Shown here in pieces: positions 15,391 to 23,399 of a DNA stretch of 64,000 bases. A model generated the notes under the pieces. That model ran no database searches. It was given only the letters and a program-made list of their open reading frames with translations, and was not told where the DNA came from. The first letter of the stretch is position 1, and every line of letters begins with the position of its first letter. The DNA is taken from assembly GCA_963803425.1 (NCBI GenBank), contig CAWDMA010000001.1:1798001-1862000 (forward strand). Direction: 5' to 3'. The DNA comes from DASPWW01 sp963803425 (GTDB lineage: Bacteria; Actinomycetota; Thermoleophilia; Solirubrobacterales; 70-9). Made by a program: the position numbers and the translations under genes.

Positions 15391-17796
15391 TCACCCCACC
15401 CGGCCGCCGCGGACGCGAAGCGGAGCACGCGGCCGGCTTGATTCGGCCTCTATCCAGTCCCAAGGCCGGCCGCACAGCCGCTCCTCGGCGTCCTCCGAAC
15501 CCACCCGCACGATCCGCGAGCTCGCCGCGTCCGTCCGCGACAGCGCCGCCGGCCCGATCGCGATCGGCTGCCCCCCGCTGCCGGGGCGCAGGCTCGCCCC
15601 GGACACTCGCAGCGTCAGCTCGTGGCGTCCGCGGGCGATCCGAGCGGCTCCAACCCGAACGTACTGGCCGGCGCTGTTGATCAGGTGGCCCACCTCACCC
15701 GCTGGTGCGCCGTCCACCAGCGCCTGGATCCCGGAGCGAACCGAGCCGCCCACCCACACCGCGTAGCGGCCCGCGCGCGGCACCCTCATCCGAAGGCGGA
15801 GCTCGCCACCGCCTCGCGGGACGAGCCGGTTGACGCCCGCGCCGGCTCGCTCCCAGCCGTCTGGGAGCGGCGCCTCCGTCAGCGGCACGACCACCGGGCC
15901 CTGCCGGGCCGCGGCGGCGACCACGCCGCGCGGGCCGGCGAGCCGGCCCAGCCTGCGGACAGCGCCGCACGGCGGCACCCCGACGGGGTCGACGGCGGTG
16001 CCCAGCCGCCGGTGGGCGAGGGCCGGCTCCGTCGCGCGCCGCTGCCACACGTCGTAGTACTCGCCCCGGAACGCGAGCGCGTACTGCGCGGACGGGCGGC
16101 TCGCCGCCGGAGAGCGGCGCACGATCAGCGTCCGGTACCGGCGCACCGACTCCGGGTCGAGCTCGTCGAGGTCGGCGTACCGGCCGGCCCGCAGCGTCGA
16201 CCCGTCCCGGAGCGCGATGTGGTGGCGACGGAGCTCGGACGTGCCCTCGGCCTGCGATCCGCGCAGGAAGTGGCGGGTGCCGTAGGGCTGCGCCTCGGTG
16301 ATCAGAGTCGGCCCCTCTCCCGCGGTCCGCTTGCCGATCTCGGAGAGCTCGGCGAGCTCGGCTCGCGGCGCCAGTGTCACCTCGCGGTAGGCAAGCGCAT
16401 TCGACCACACCACTCCGGCCGCGATCGCGACCAGCGCCACGGTGCCCGCGACCCGCCGCCGGCCGCCACGAGCCACCGCCACGGCGGCTCCCGACGCAGC
16501 CGCCAGCACCGCCGCCGGCGATCCGATCGCGAGCGCCTTCGCGTCGACCCATGGCGAGCCGATCGCGACGACCGCGGCGCACGCGGCCAGTGTTCCGGCT
16601 AGATACGTCACCGGCACCATGGCGCGAGCCCGGACCGCGCTCGCCACCCCGTAGGCCGCCGCCGCGATCGCGATCGCGATCAGGGCGGCCATCAGCGGCG
16701 CCAGGTCCGGATCGAGCCGGAAGTCCCCGCTCGGCCAGATCCCGACGACCTGAAAGGGGCTGAGCGGCGAAATCAGGGTGCCGAGCGAGCCGTCGCCGAC
16801 CAGCGGGCGCACCCAGGGGCGGAGGATCCCTCCGACGGCGAGCGCGGGCACGGCGAGCACCGCCACGGCGCCGAGCGCCGCGGCCGCGGACCGGGCCGCG
16901 GCGGGCGCCGCCTCCCAGCGCAGCGCCAGGCCGATCGCGATCGCCACCAGCGGCACAACCCAGGCCAGCCCGCCGAGCCCGAGCACCGCGACGACCGCGC
17001 CGGCGGCGATTGCGACGGGCACGATCGCCCTGGCGCCGGCGGCGGTCGCGAGCCCCGCGACCGCCGGCAGCAGGGCCGCCGCCGCGATCTCCTTCGCCCC
17101 GCCCCACAGCGAGTACCCGAACAACAGCGCCGGCTGTGCTGCGAGGAAGCCGGCGGCGGCCCGCAGCCGCTCCGAGCGCACGATCGGCGCCACCACCGCG
17201 ACCAGCCCCGACGCGAGGATCGCGGCGAGCGTCGCCATGTACGGCTGGAACACCCACGCAGCGTCCTGGCCGCTGAGCTTCGCGCCGACCCCGAGCGGGA
17301 GGAAGGCCCCGATCGGGTAGCCGCGGCCGAGGGTGAGATCGAGCGCCGCCTCGTACGTCGACGGCCGCAGCCCGTCCAGGTCACGGCCGTGCTCCATCAC
17401 TCGGTCCGTGATCGCGAGCCAGGTGGCGGTGTCGTCGAGCTTCACATATCCGGTGAAGGTGGGCTCGCCGGAGAGCAGCACGGGCGTCCCGAACGCCACG
17501 AACGCGCCGACCGCAGCGAGCACGGCCCACGGCTCCGGGGTGAGGCGGCGGCCGACGGTGAGCGCGAGCGCAAACCCGGCGGCCGCGAGGGCGACGGCGA
17601 GCGGCGCCGCCAGCTCGGCGGTGGCGTCGGTCAGGGTGGCGAGCTGCGCCGCCACCACCACAACCGCAAGCCCCGACGCGGGCAGCAGCGGTCCGGGGAT
17701 GCGCCCGCCGCCGATCCGCTCGGCGAACAGCCCGCACCCGACCGTGACGGCGGCCAAGATCGCGGGGAATGCCAACCACGCCCCGAGCATGCTCAT
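15391..17796 (-). CDS. Large multi-pass membrane protein with C-terminal beta-rich domain (glycosyltransferase-like)
   Basis: 801 residues. The first 470 hold roughly a dozen hydrophobic helices with an extracytoplasmic loop GEPTFTGYVKLDDTATWLAITDRVMEHG, the arrangement seen in GT-C/ArnT-type mannosyl or arabinosyl transferases. The acidic KLDDTATW could be the catalytic loop. After residue 480 a soluble part follows with YGTRHFLRG and a late sandwich-like domain (GGELRLRMRVPRAGRYAVWVGG, RGRHELTLRVSG). A role in envelope glycan assembly is inference. The last 15 codons derive from a repeat element (see copy D). Confidence 0.6.
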   Translation of the reverse strand: MSMLGAWLAFPAILAAVTVGCGLFAERIGGGRIPGPLLPASGLAVVVVAAQLATLTDATAELAAPLAVALAAAGFALALTVGRRLTPEPWAVLAAVGAFVAFGTPVLLSGEPTFTGYVKLDDTATWLAITDRVMEHGRDLDGLRPSTYEAALDLTLGRGYPIGAFLPLGVGAKLSGQDAAWVFQPYMATLAAILASGLVAVVAPIVRSERLRAAAGFLAAQPALLFGYSLWGGAKEIAAAALLPAVAGLATAAGARAIVPVAIAAGAVVAVLGLGGLAWVVPLVAIAIGLALRWEAAPAAARSAAAALGAVAVLAVPALAVGGILRPWVRPLVGDGSLGTLISPLSPFQVVGIWPSGDFRLDPDLAPLMAALIAIAIAAAAYGVASAVRARAMVPVTYLAGTLAACAAVVAIGSPWVDAKALAIGSPAAVLAAASGAAVAVARGGRRRVAGTVALVAIAAGVVWSNALAYREVTLAPRAELAELSEIGKRTAGEGPTLITEAQPYGTRHFLRGSQAEGTSELRRHHIALRDGSTLRAGRYADLDELDPESVRRYRTLIVRRSPAASRPSAQYALAFRGEYYDVWQRRATEPALAHRRLGTAVDPVGVPPCGAVRRLGRLAGPRGVVAAAARQGPVVVPLTEAPLPDGWERAGAGVNRLVPRGGGELRLRMRVPRAGRYAVWVGGSVRSGIQALVDGAPAGEVGHLINSAGQYVRVGAARIARGRHELTLRVSGASLRPGSGGQPIAIGPAALSRTDAASSRIVRVGSEDAEERLCGRPWDWIEAESSRPRAPLRVRGGRVG
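15403..15433 (-). repeat. Hairpin element, copy D (end of membrane-protein gene)
   Basis: Read on the minus strand, this copy has stem GCCGCG/CGCGGC around the loop with core CTCCGCTTCGCGTCC. It supplies the last codons of the gene (RAPLRVRGG), in the same reading frame as the copy inside the flavoprotein gene (PPLRVRG). Confidence 0.7.
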
Positions 17797-17838
17797 GGAG
17801 GGCCCTGCCGGCCGCCGGTCAGCCGGTCGCCCCGGCGC

Positions 17839-18516
17839 TCAGAGCCCGAGGTCGTCCGCGTAGTGCTCGCGATACTCGTCTCGCTTGTCGAGCACCTGGC
17901 GCACGTAGCCGCGGGTCTCCTCGAACTCGATGTCGTCGACGCCCAACGAGGCCCCGCCCCATTTGTTCACCTCTGTCTCGCCGGCGTTGTAGGCGGCGAG
18001 CGCCGCCACCTCGTTCCCGTCGTACTGCTTCAGCAGGTAAGCGAGGTGGAAAGTCCCGTAGCTGATGTTGATGTCGGGATCGCCGAGGTCCTCGACGACG
18101 AAGCTGGTCCCGCCGCTCTCCTGCGCGATCGCGGTGGCTGTCTCGGGCGTGATCTGCATCAGGCCGCGCGCCCCCGCGTGCGAGGTCTGGTCCTCGAACC
18201 GCGACTCGGTGTAGATCACCGCGGCGATCAGCGATGCGTCCACACCCTTGTCGGCTGCCTGTTGGCGGATGATGTCGTCGTGGCGGAGCGGCAGCGTCAC
18301 CTCCGTGATCGTGCCGCCGACGTCCAGCTTGGCGACCGCGAGCGCGCCGGCGGCGCCGATCGCCAGCGCGCCCACGAGAGCGATCCCGCGGCGCCATCCA
18401 GCGCGGGAGTACACCCGGGGGCCGGTTGCGCGGGCCCCCGCCGGGCGCGGCGCCGACGACCCGCCGCCGCGGCGCCGGGTGGTTGCCGGCCTCGTGCTCG
18501 AGCTGCGCGTGCTCAA
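17839..18516 (-). CDS. Membrane-anchored lytic transglycosylase (SLT domain)
   Basis: 225 residues. A basic, Ser/Thr/Pro-rich cytoplasmic N-terminus is followed by one membrane helix (GIALVGALAIGAAGALAV). The SLT fold runs from about residue 80: DASLIAAVIYTESRFEDQTSHAGARGLMQI with the catalytic Glu in ESRF, then INISYGTFHLAYLL and AALAAYNAGETEVNKW. It cleaves peptidoglycan glycan strands outside the membrane. The TTG at 18516 overlaps the coaE stop (TTGA), a classic coupled start, and this decides the N-terminus. Confidence 0.85.
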   Translation of the reverse strand: MSTRSSSTRPATTRRRGGGSSAPRPAGARATGPRVYSRAGWRRGIALVGALAIGAAGALAVAKLDVGGTITEVTLPLRHDDIIRQQAADKGVDASLIAAVIYTESRFEDQTSHAGARGLMQITPETATAIAQESGGTSFVVEDLGDPDINISYGTFHLAYLLKQYDGNEVAALAAYNAGETEVNKWGGASLGVDDIEFEETRGYVRQVLDKRDEYREHYADDLGL

Positions 18517-19109
18517 TCGTCGCCCCCGCTTGAACTCAGGTCGCGAACCAGGTCCGCGACCCTCTCGTCGAGCTCCGCGAGCGTACCGTCGTTGGCGAGC
18601 ACGTGCGTGGCGCGCGCCGCCTTCTCGTCCTGGGAGAGCTGGCGCGACTCCCGCCCCTCGAGGCCCGCCAGCCCGGCGCCGCCGGCTCGCTCGCCGCGGT
18701 CCCCGTCCGAGGCGACCACGCACACGACCACGTCGAAGACGCCCTCCATCCCGGTCTCGAACAGCAGCGGCACCTCGACCACCGCGATCCCGGTGTCGAT
18801 CGGCAGCCCCGCACGCCACTCCGCCATCCGTGCGGCAACGCGCGGGTGCAGCTCCCCCTCAAGCCAGCTCAGCTCCTCGGGGCGGTCGAACACGATCTCC
18901 GCCACCCGGGCGCGATCGATCTCCCCGCCCGGAGCGATCGCCGGCCCCCACCGCTGCACGAGCAGCTCCCGGAGCTCGGCCGCACCGAGCAGCTCGTGCA
19001 CCACCGCGTCCGTGGCCAGCGTCGCGGCGCCGGCGCGGTCGAACGCCCTCAGCGCCTCCGACTTCCCGGCAGCGATCCCCCCCGTCAGGCCGACCAGAGT
19101 CGGCGGCAC
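18513..19109 (-). CDS. coaE: Dephospho-CoA kinase
   Basis: A 198-residue P-loop kinase for the last step of coenzyme A synthesis. The motifs are LTGGIAAGKSEALRAF (Walker A), ATDAVVHELLG (substrate aspartate), HPRVAARMAEW and VEVPLLFETGMEGVFDVVVCV. It begins 3 nt after rpsA stops and ends overlapping the transglycosylase start, so rpsA-coaE-slt form one unit. rpsA next to coaE is a common actinobacterial order. Confidence 0.93.
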   Translation of the reverse strand: MPPTLVGLTGGIAAGKSEALRAFDRAGAATLATDAVVHELLGAAELRELLVQRWGPAIAPGGEIDRARVAEIVFDRPEELSWLEGELHPRVAARMAEWRAGLPIDTGIAVVEVPLLFETGMEGVFDVVVCVVASDGDRGERAGGAGLAGLEGRESRQLSQDEKAARATHVLANDGTLAELDERVADLVRDLSSSGGDD

Positions 19110-19112
19110 GAC

Positions 19113-20462
19113 CTACTCGTCGCGCGGGGGCTCGTCCGGCGAAACCTCCGCCGGAGCCTGTGCCGGCGGCGGCTCCGAGAAGACCTCCTCCGACAGGCCA
19201 AGCTCGGGGACCTGCTCGGCGGGCTCGCTTGCCTCGGCGGCGGGCTCGGGGAGCTGCACGTCCCGCAGCGGCAGCCCCTGGCCCTCGGCGCGCTTGATGC
19301 TGAGTGAGATCCGCCGCCGCTCCTCGTCGATCTCCAGGATCCGCACACGGACCTCGTCGCCCGGGGAGACGACGTCGCTGGGGCTCTCGACGTGGTGCTC
19401 GGCGAGCTCCGAGATGTGGACCAGCCCCTCAACCCCGGGGACGATCTCCACGAACGCCCCGAACGCCACAACCTTGGTCACCTTGCCCTCGAGCACGTCG
19501 CCGGAGCCATAGGAGTCGATAACCCGCTGCCACGGGTCCTCCTGGGTCTGCTTCAGGCCGAGCGAGATGCGCTGCCGGTCGCGGTCGATGTCCAGCACCT
19601 TGACGCGGACCGTGTCCCCGATCGACAGCACCTCCGAGGGATGGTTGACGTGGCTCCACGAGAGCTCCGAGATGTGGATCAGGCCGTCGATCCCGTCCAG
19701 GTCGACGAAAGCACCGAAGTCGACGATGTTCGAGATCTTCCCTTCGACGACCTGGCCGGGCTGGAGCCGTCCGAGGATCTGCTGGCGGACCTCCTTGCGC
19801 TCCTCCTCGAGCACCGCGCGGCGGGAGAGGACGACGTTGTTGCGGGAGCGGTTCAGCTCGATCACCTTGCACTCGAGCGTCTCGCCCATGAACTCGTCGA
19901 GGTTGTGGACGCGGCGGATGTCGACGAGTGAGGCGGGCAGGAACCCGCGCACGCCGAGGTCGAGGATCAGGCCGCCCTTGACGACCTCGATCACAGTCCC
20001 TTCGACGGGCTCGCCCGACTCGGCGGCGCGCTCGATCTTCCGCCACGCCTTCTCGAACCGGGCCCGCTTCTTCGACAGGATCAGGCGCCCCTCGGCGTCC
20101 TCCTTGGTGAGCACGAGCGCATCGACCCGATCTCCGAGCGACACCTCCTCGGCGGGGTCGACCGAGCGCCTGATCGAGAGCTCAGCCGCGGGGATGACGC
20201 CCTCCGACTTGTAGCCGATGTCGACCAGGACCTCGTCCTTGTCGATCCGGACCACCTCCCCGCCGACCACGTCGCCCTCGTTGATCGGCTTGATCGTGGC
20301 GGCGTAGTTGGGAACGAGCTGCCCGTCGACCTCGATCAGGAGGTCGTTGGAGCCCGCCTCGGGCGCGGTCTCGGGCGCGCCGGCCGGCTGATCGCCACCG
20401 GTGCTGACCGAATCCACCTCTGTTGCTGCGTCTACCACGGACACTCCGGTGAAGTTTGACAT
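19113..20462 (-). CDS. rpsA: 30S ribosomal protein S1
   Basis: 449 residues. After an acidic 60-residue head come four S1/OB-fold domains, roughly at residues 65-135 (GDVVGGEVVRIDKDEVLVDIG), 150-220 (GEPVEGTVIEVVKGGLILDLG), 235-305 (GQVVEGKISNIVDFGAFVDL) and 320-395 (GDVLEGKVTKVVAFGAFVEI). An acidic, Pro-rich tail closes it. S1 binds mRNA on the 30S subunit. Four domains is the usual actinobacterial form. The ATG at 20462 lacks a clear Shine-Dalgarno, and the divergent gene starts only 10 nt away. Confidence 0.95.
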   Translation of the reverse strand: MSNFTGVSVVDAATEVDSVSTGGDQPAGAPETAPEAGSNDLLIEVDGQLVPNYAATIKPINEGDVVGGEVVRIDKDEVLVDIGYKSEGVIPAAELSIRRSVDPAEEVSLGDRVDALVLTKEDAEGRLILSKKRARFEKAWRKIERAAESGEPVEGTVIEVVKGGLILDLGVRGFLPASLVDIRRVHNLDEFMGETLECKVIELNRSRNNVVLSRRAVLEEERKEVRQQILGRLQPGQVVEGKISNIVDFGAFVDLDGIDGLIHISELSWSHVNHPSEVLSIGDTVRVKVLDIDRDRQRISLGLKQTQEDPWQRVIDSYGSGDVLEGKVTKVVAFGAFVEIVPGVEGLVHISELAEHHVESPSDVVSPGDEVRVRILEIDEERRRISLSIKRAEGQGLPLRDVQLPEPAAEASEPAEQVPELGLSEEVFSEPPPAQAPAEVSPDEPPRDE

Positions 20463-20471
20463 CTTTGGGGC

Positions 20472-21644
20472 GTGCCGACTCGCCGAACGAAGCGCGGGGC
20501 GTCTCGCGACGCCCTCAGCGGTGACCACGACGTGCTCGTCTGCGGCGCCAGCTTCGCCGGGCTGGCGGTCGCGCGCGAGCTCGCGGGGAGCGGTGCGGCG
20601 GTGATGATCCTAGACCGATACGAGATCGGCGAGCGCCAGACCTCGGCGTGCGCGGCGCCGACGGAGTGGCTGCACGCGATGGGCGTGCAGGGCTCGATCA
20701 GGCAGACGTTCGGCGAGCTCGTGATCCACACCCCGCACGCTTCAGTGCGCATGGACCTCCCGTGGACCTTCTCGACCTTCGACTATCCGACCCTGTGCGA
20801 GCTGCTGTTCGAGCAGTGCGACGCCGAGTTCGAGACGGCGACGGTGACGGGGATATCAAACGCGCCGCCTCCTCCGCTTCGCGTCCGGGGGCGGCACGGT
20901 CCTCGTCGGGACGTGCTCACCGACAGAGGGTCGCTCCGAGCCCCCCTCGTGGTCGATGCGCTCGGGTGGCGACGGGTGCTGGGCGAGGGCTATCAGCCCC
21001 CGGACGCACCGCTGTCGCGAGGGCTCGAGGTGCACCCCAACGGCAACGGCGCCGACCTCGAGGTGTGGATCGAACGGGACGTGATCCGGGCCGGATACGG
21101 GTGGAGCTTCCCGGCCGCCGGCGAGCTCCGCGTCGGAGTCGGGTCGTTCGACCCATACGACCGCGTCAAGCAGCCGACCGTCGAGCTCGCGGAGCGCCTC
21201 GACCTGCCCAGCGTGCGCTACCAGGGAAACTGGATACCGCACCGCCTCCGGGAGGCGACCGCGAACGAGATCTTCTTCGCCGGCGACTCCGCGGGTCACT
21301 GCCTGCCGCTGACGGCGGAGGGGATCCGGACCGCCTTCTACTTCGGGATCGCCTGCGGCCGGGAGCTGCGCGGGGTCGTGGAGGGCCGCGCCACCCGCGA
21401 CACCGCGCTGCGGCGGTACGCGGCGTTCTCGGCTCGGCACCGGTGGAAGTACGAGTGGATGCTGCGCGTGCAGCGGCTGGTCCCGCAGGTGTCGCCGCGG
21501 GCGCTCTCGCTCGGCGTCCGGGCGATGGGCACGCGTGCGTTCGTGCGGTGGGCGTTCGACCACTACCTGGAGATCGCCCCTCCGGCGTACGCGATCGGGG
21601 ATGTGGAGCGGACCGCGCCCCGCCCGCTGCGCGCAGCCGCCTGA
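20472..21644 (+). CDS. FAD-dependent oxidoreductase, geranylgeranyl reductase family
   Basis: 390 residues with an N-terminal FAD motif (DVLVCGASFAGLAVARELAGSGAAVMILDR), a middle strand set and the second FAD motif IFFAGDSAGHCLPLTAEGIRTAFYFG, as in geranylgeranyl reductases and related flavin monooxygenases. These enzymes saturate isoprenoid chains of lipids or quinones. After ATVTGI near residue 125 the stretch NAPPPPLRVRGRHGPRRD is encoded by a 32-bp repeat and looks inserted. GTG at 20472 is the first start; GTG at 20531 would cut off the residues just before the FAD motif. Confidence 0.75.
   Translation: MPTRRTKRGASRDALSGDHDVLVCGASFAGLAVARELAGSGAAVMILDRYEIGERQTSACAAPTEWLHAMGVQGSIRQTFGELVIHTPHASVRMDLPWTFSTFDYPTLCELLFEQCDAEFETATVTGISNAPPPPLRVRGRHGPRRDVLTDRGSLRAPLVVDALGWRRVLGEGYQPPDAPLSRGLEVHPNGNGADLEVWIERDVIRAGYGWSFPAAGELRVGVGSFDPYDRVKQPTVELAERLDLPSVRYQGNWIPHRLREATANEIFFAGDSAGHCLPLTAEGIRTAFYFGIACGRELRGVVEGRATRDTALRRYAAFSARHRWKYEWMLRVQRLVPQVSPRALSLGVRAMGTRAFVRWAFDHYLEIAPPAYAIGDVERTAPRPLRAAA
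20864..20895 (+). repeat. Hairpin element, copy A (inside the flavoprotein gene)
   Basis: 32 bp with stem GCCGCC/GGCGGC and the core CTCCGCTTCGCGTCC in the loop. It is identical, base for base, to copy B inside trpB at 59239-59270. It keeps the reading frame and encodes PPPPLRVRGR. Confidence 0.85.
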
Positions 21645-21718
21645 CCCGCCGCCGACCCGCCGCCTGCCGCCGCCCGCTCAGGTAGGGTGCCGCCCGCAAC
21701 CGGATGGAAGGAGAAAGT

Positions 21719-22111
21719 GTGGCTGCACGCCCATCAGGCGTCGTCAACTTCGCGGGCTGGCTGTTCATCGTGCTGGCGTGCTTCAACGCCGTCGACGGGG
21801 TGGTCGCCTTCGCGGACCCCGGCCACTTCTACCTGAGCGAGAACGGCCTGCTCGTGATCAACAGCTACGACGCGTACGGGCTCGTGCTCCTGGTGATCGC
21901 CGGGATCCAGCTGCTGGTCGGCTGGGGGATCATGGTCCGGGCCCAAGCGGGCCAGGTGTTCGGGATCCTGATCGCGATCATCGGCGCGGTCGTCAGCCTC
22001 GTCTACTACAGGCACTTCCCCGTGTGGTCGGTGATCGAGCTGGTGCTGTACGGAGTCGTGATCTACGGCCTCACCGTGCACGGCGACGAGTTCGCGCCGA
22101 GCACGCGCTGA
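21719..22111 (+). CDS. Four-helix membrane protein (DUF7144-like), paralog 1 of 3
   Basis: 130 residues with four hydrophobic helices: VVNFAGWLFIVLACFNAVDGVVAF, LVLLVIAGIQLLVGWGIMV, VFGILIAIIGAVVSLVYY and SVIELVLYGVVIYGLTVHG. It shares the frame FAGxLFIVxAxFNxVxGVVAxxxPxxFxxxENGLLxxxxYDAxG with the next two genes. The GTG at 21719 is preceded by AAGGAGAAA at good spacing, and the homologous start context in the other two copies confirms it over the ATG at 21704. Function unknown. Confidence 0.75.
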   Translation: MAARPSGVVNFAGWLFIVLACFNAVDGVVAFADPGHFYLSENGLLVINSYDAYGLVLLVIAGIQLLVGWGIMVRAQAGQVFGILIAIIGAVVSLVYYRHFPVWSVIELVLYGVVIYGLTVHGDEFAPSTR

Positions 22112-22131
22112 GATCGGCCGCACCCGTGCCC

Positions 22132-22163
22132 GCCGAGGGCGCCGCTGCCGCGGCGCCCTCGGC
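22132..22163 (+). terminator. GC hairpin after paralog 1
   Basis: A perfect 14-bp stem (GCCGAGGGCGCCGC with its complement at 22150-22163) around the loop TGCC, 20 nt past the stop. No U-tract follows, as is usual for terminators in GC-rich actinobacteria. Confidence 0.7.
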
Positions 22164-22253
22164 GCTTCCGGCCGTGGTCTCGGCTAGCGTTCGGCGCCAC
22201 ACGGAGCGGTTCGGCCGACACGGCCGGGCCGCGCCCCGACCAAAGGAGGATCT

Positions 22254-22637
22254 GTGGCAGCACGCCGAGCAGGCGTCGTGACCTTCGCGGGCTGGCTGTT
22301 CATCGTGGCCGCCGCGTTCAACGTGGTGGCCGGCGTGGTGGCCGTTGCGGAGCCGAGCCAGTTCTTCGTCAGCGAGAATGGGCTGCTGATCGACAACTAC
22401 GACGCGTTCGGGATCTGGTTGCTGGTCCTCGGCGGACTCCAGTTCTTCGTCGGCTGGGGAGTCCTGTCGCTGCAGCGCTGGGCGCAGATCGTGGGGATCA
22501 TCCTCGCGATCCTGAGCGCGATCACCCAGTTCGGGCACTTCACCTACTACCCGGCCTGGGCCGTGATCATCCTCGTCCTCGACGCGGTGATCCTGTACGC
22601 GCTGACCGCGTACAGCGACGAGTTCTCCTCGCGCTGA
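22254..22637 (+). CDS. Four-helix membrane protein (DUF7144-like), paralog 2 of 3
   Basis: 127 residues, very close to paralog 3 (both begin MAARRAGVVTFAG and share QRWAQIVGI and YPAWAVIILVLDAVI). The helices are at VTFAGWLFIVAAAFNVVAGVVAV, IWLLVLGGLQFFVGWGVL, IVGIILAILSAITQF and AVIILVLDAVILYALTAY. The GTG at 22254 has AAAGGAGGATCT directly before it, a strong ribosome site. It has its own leader and a hairpin on either side, so each paralog can be expressed separately. Confidence 0.75.
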   Translation: MAARRAGVVTFAGWLFIVAAAFNVVAGVVAVAEPSQFFVSENGLLIDNYDAFGIWLLVLGGLQFFVGWGVLSLQRWAQIVGIILAILSAITQFGHFTYYPAWAVIILVLDAVILYALTAYSDEFSSR

Positions 22638-22657
22638 CCGAAGTCCCGACGAGTCTG

Positions 22658-22695
22658 ACGACGAAGGGCGCCGCACGAGCGGCGCCCTTCGTCGT
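22658..22695 (+). terminator. GC hairpin after paralog 2
   Basis: A perfect 16-bp stem (22658-22673 with 22680-22695; arms read ACGACGAAGGGCGCCG and its complement) around the loop CACGAG, about 20 nt past the stop. Confidence 0.75.
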
Positions 22696-22808
22696 GGTCC
22701 ACCTGTCCGCGTGCCGATCCACGCGGTGCCGCCGGGCTCTTAGATAGCGTCTGGGTGCATAGCGCGGCGGCCGTCCGGCGGCCGCGCAACGAAAGCAAAG
22801 GAGGGAGT

Positions 22809-23186
22809 GTGGCAGCACGCCGAGCAGGCGTCGTGACCTTCGCGGGGGTTCTTTTCCTCGTGGTGGCGGCCTTCAACACCGTCGACGGTCTCGTCGCCAT
22901 CGCAGAGCCGAGCCATTTCTTCGTCAACGAACAGGGCCTCGTGATCGACAACTACGAGGCCTTCGGAATCGTGCTGCTGGTCGTCGCCGGCCTCCAGTTC
23001 CTGATCGGTTGGGGAATCCTGGCCCTGCAGCGGTGGGCGCAGATCGTCGGAATCGTCGTGGTGATCATCAACGCGATCATCCAGCTGGCGCATTTCACGC
23101 ACTACCCGGCGTGGGCGGTGATCATTCTCGTCCTCGACGCGGTGATCATCTACGCGCTGACCGTGTACAGCGACGAGTTCGCCTGA
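22809..23186 (+). CDS. Four-helix membrane protein (DUF7144-like), paralog 3 of 3
   Basis: 125 residues, the third tandem copy. The helices are VTFAGVLFLVVAAFNTVDGLVAI, IVLLVVAGLQFLIGWGIL, IVGIVVVIINAIIQLAHF and AVIILVLDAVIIYALTVY. A Shine-Dalgarno AAAGGAGGGAGT precedes the GTG at 22809. It is closer to paralog 2 than to paralog 1, which suggests two rounds of duplication. Conserved polar positions are the Asn/Glu in ENGLL/NEQGL and the Asp-Glu-Phe near the C-terminus (SDEF/GDEF). No function can be read from it. Confidence 0.75.
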   Translation: MAARRAGVVTFAGVLFLVVAAFNTVDGLVAIAEPSHFFVNEQGLVIDNYEAFGIVLLVVAGLQFLIGWGILALQRWAQIVGIVVVIINAIIQLAHFTHYPAWAVIILVLDAVIIYALTVYSDEFA

Positions 23187-23215
23187 GCCGCCTGCAGGCG
23201 AACCCTGGCTGAGCG

Positions 23216-23248
23216 GGGGCGCCGGAAGGTTCCGCCTTCCGGCGCCCC
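23216..23248 (+). terminator. GC hairpin after paralog 3
   Basis: A perfect 14-bp stem (GGGGCGCCGGAAGG at 23216-23229, complement at 23235-23248) around TTCCG, about 30 nt past the stop and just before the ppdK promoter candidate. Confidence 0.75.
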
Positions 23249-23278
23249 TTGCGTGCCGTCGCGGTCATTCATTAGGAT
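23249..23278 (+). promoter_or_regulatory. Candidate promoter for ppdK
   Basis: TTGCGT (23249-23254) and TAGGAT (23273-23278) with an 18-nt spacer form a sigma-70-like pair about 120 nt before the ppdK start, right after the terminator hairpin. The remaining leader to 23399 shows no riboswitch I can recognise. Confidence 0.4.
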
Positions 23279-23399
23279 GACTAAACGGTCATGCAGTGTC
23301 ACGCTCCTGGAGTCGGATCGGCACGCGAACCGGTGGCTGATCGGCTCTCGGTTCGCAAGCAGCACTGCTGTGCGCGCCATGGTCGCTGAAGGCGGCTGA

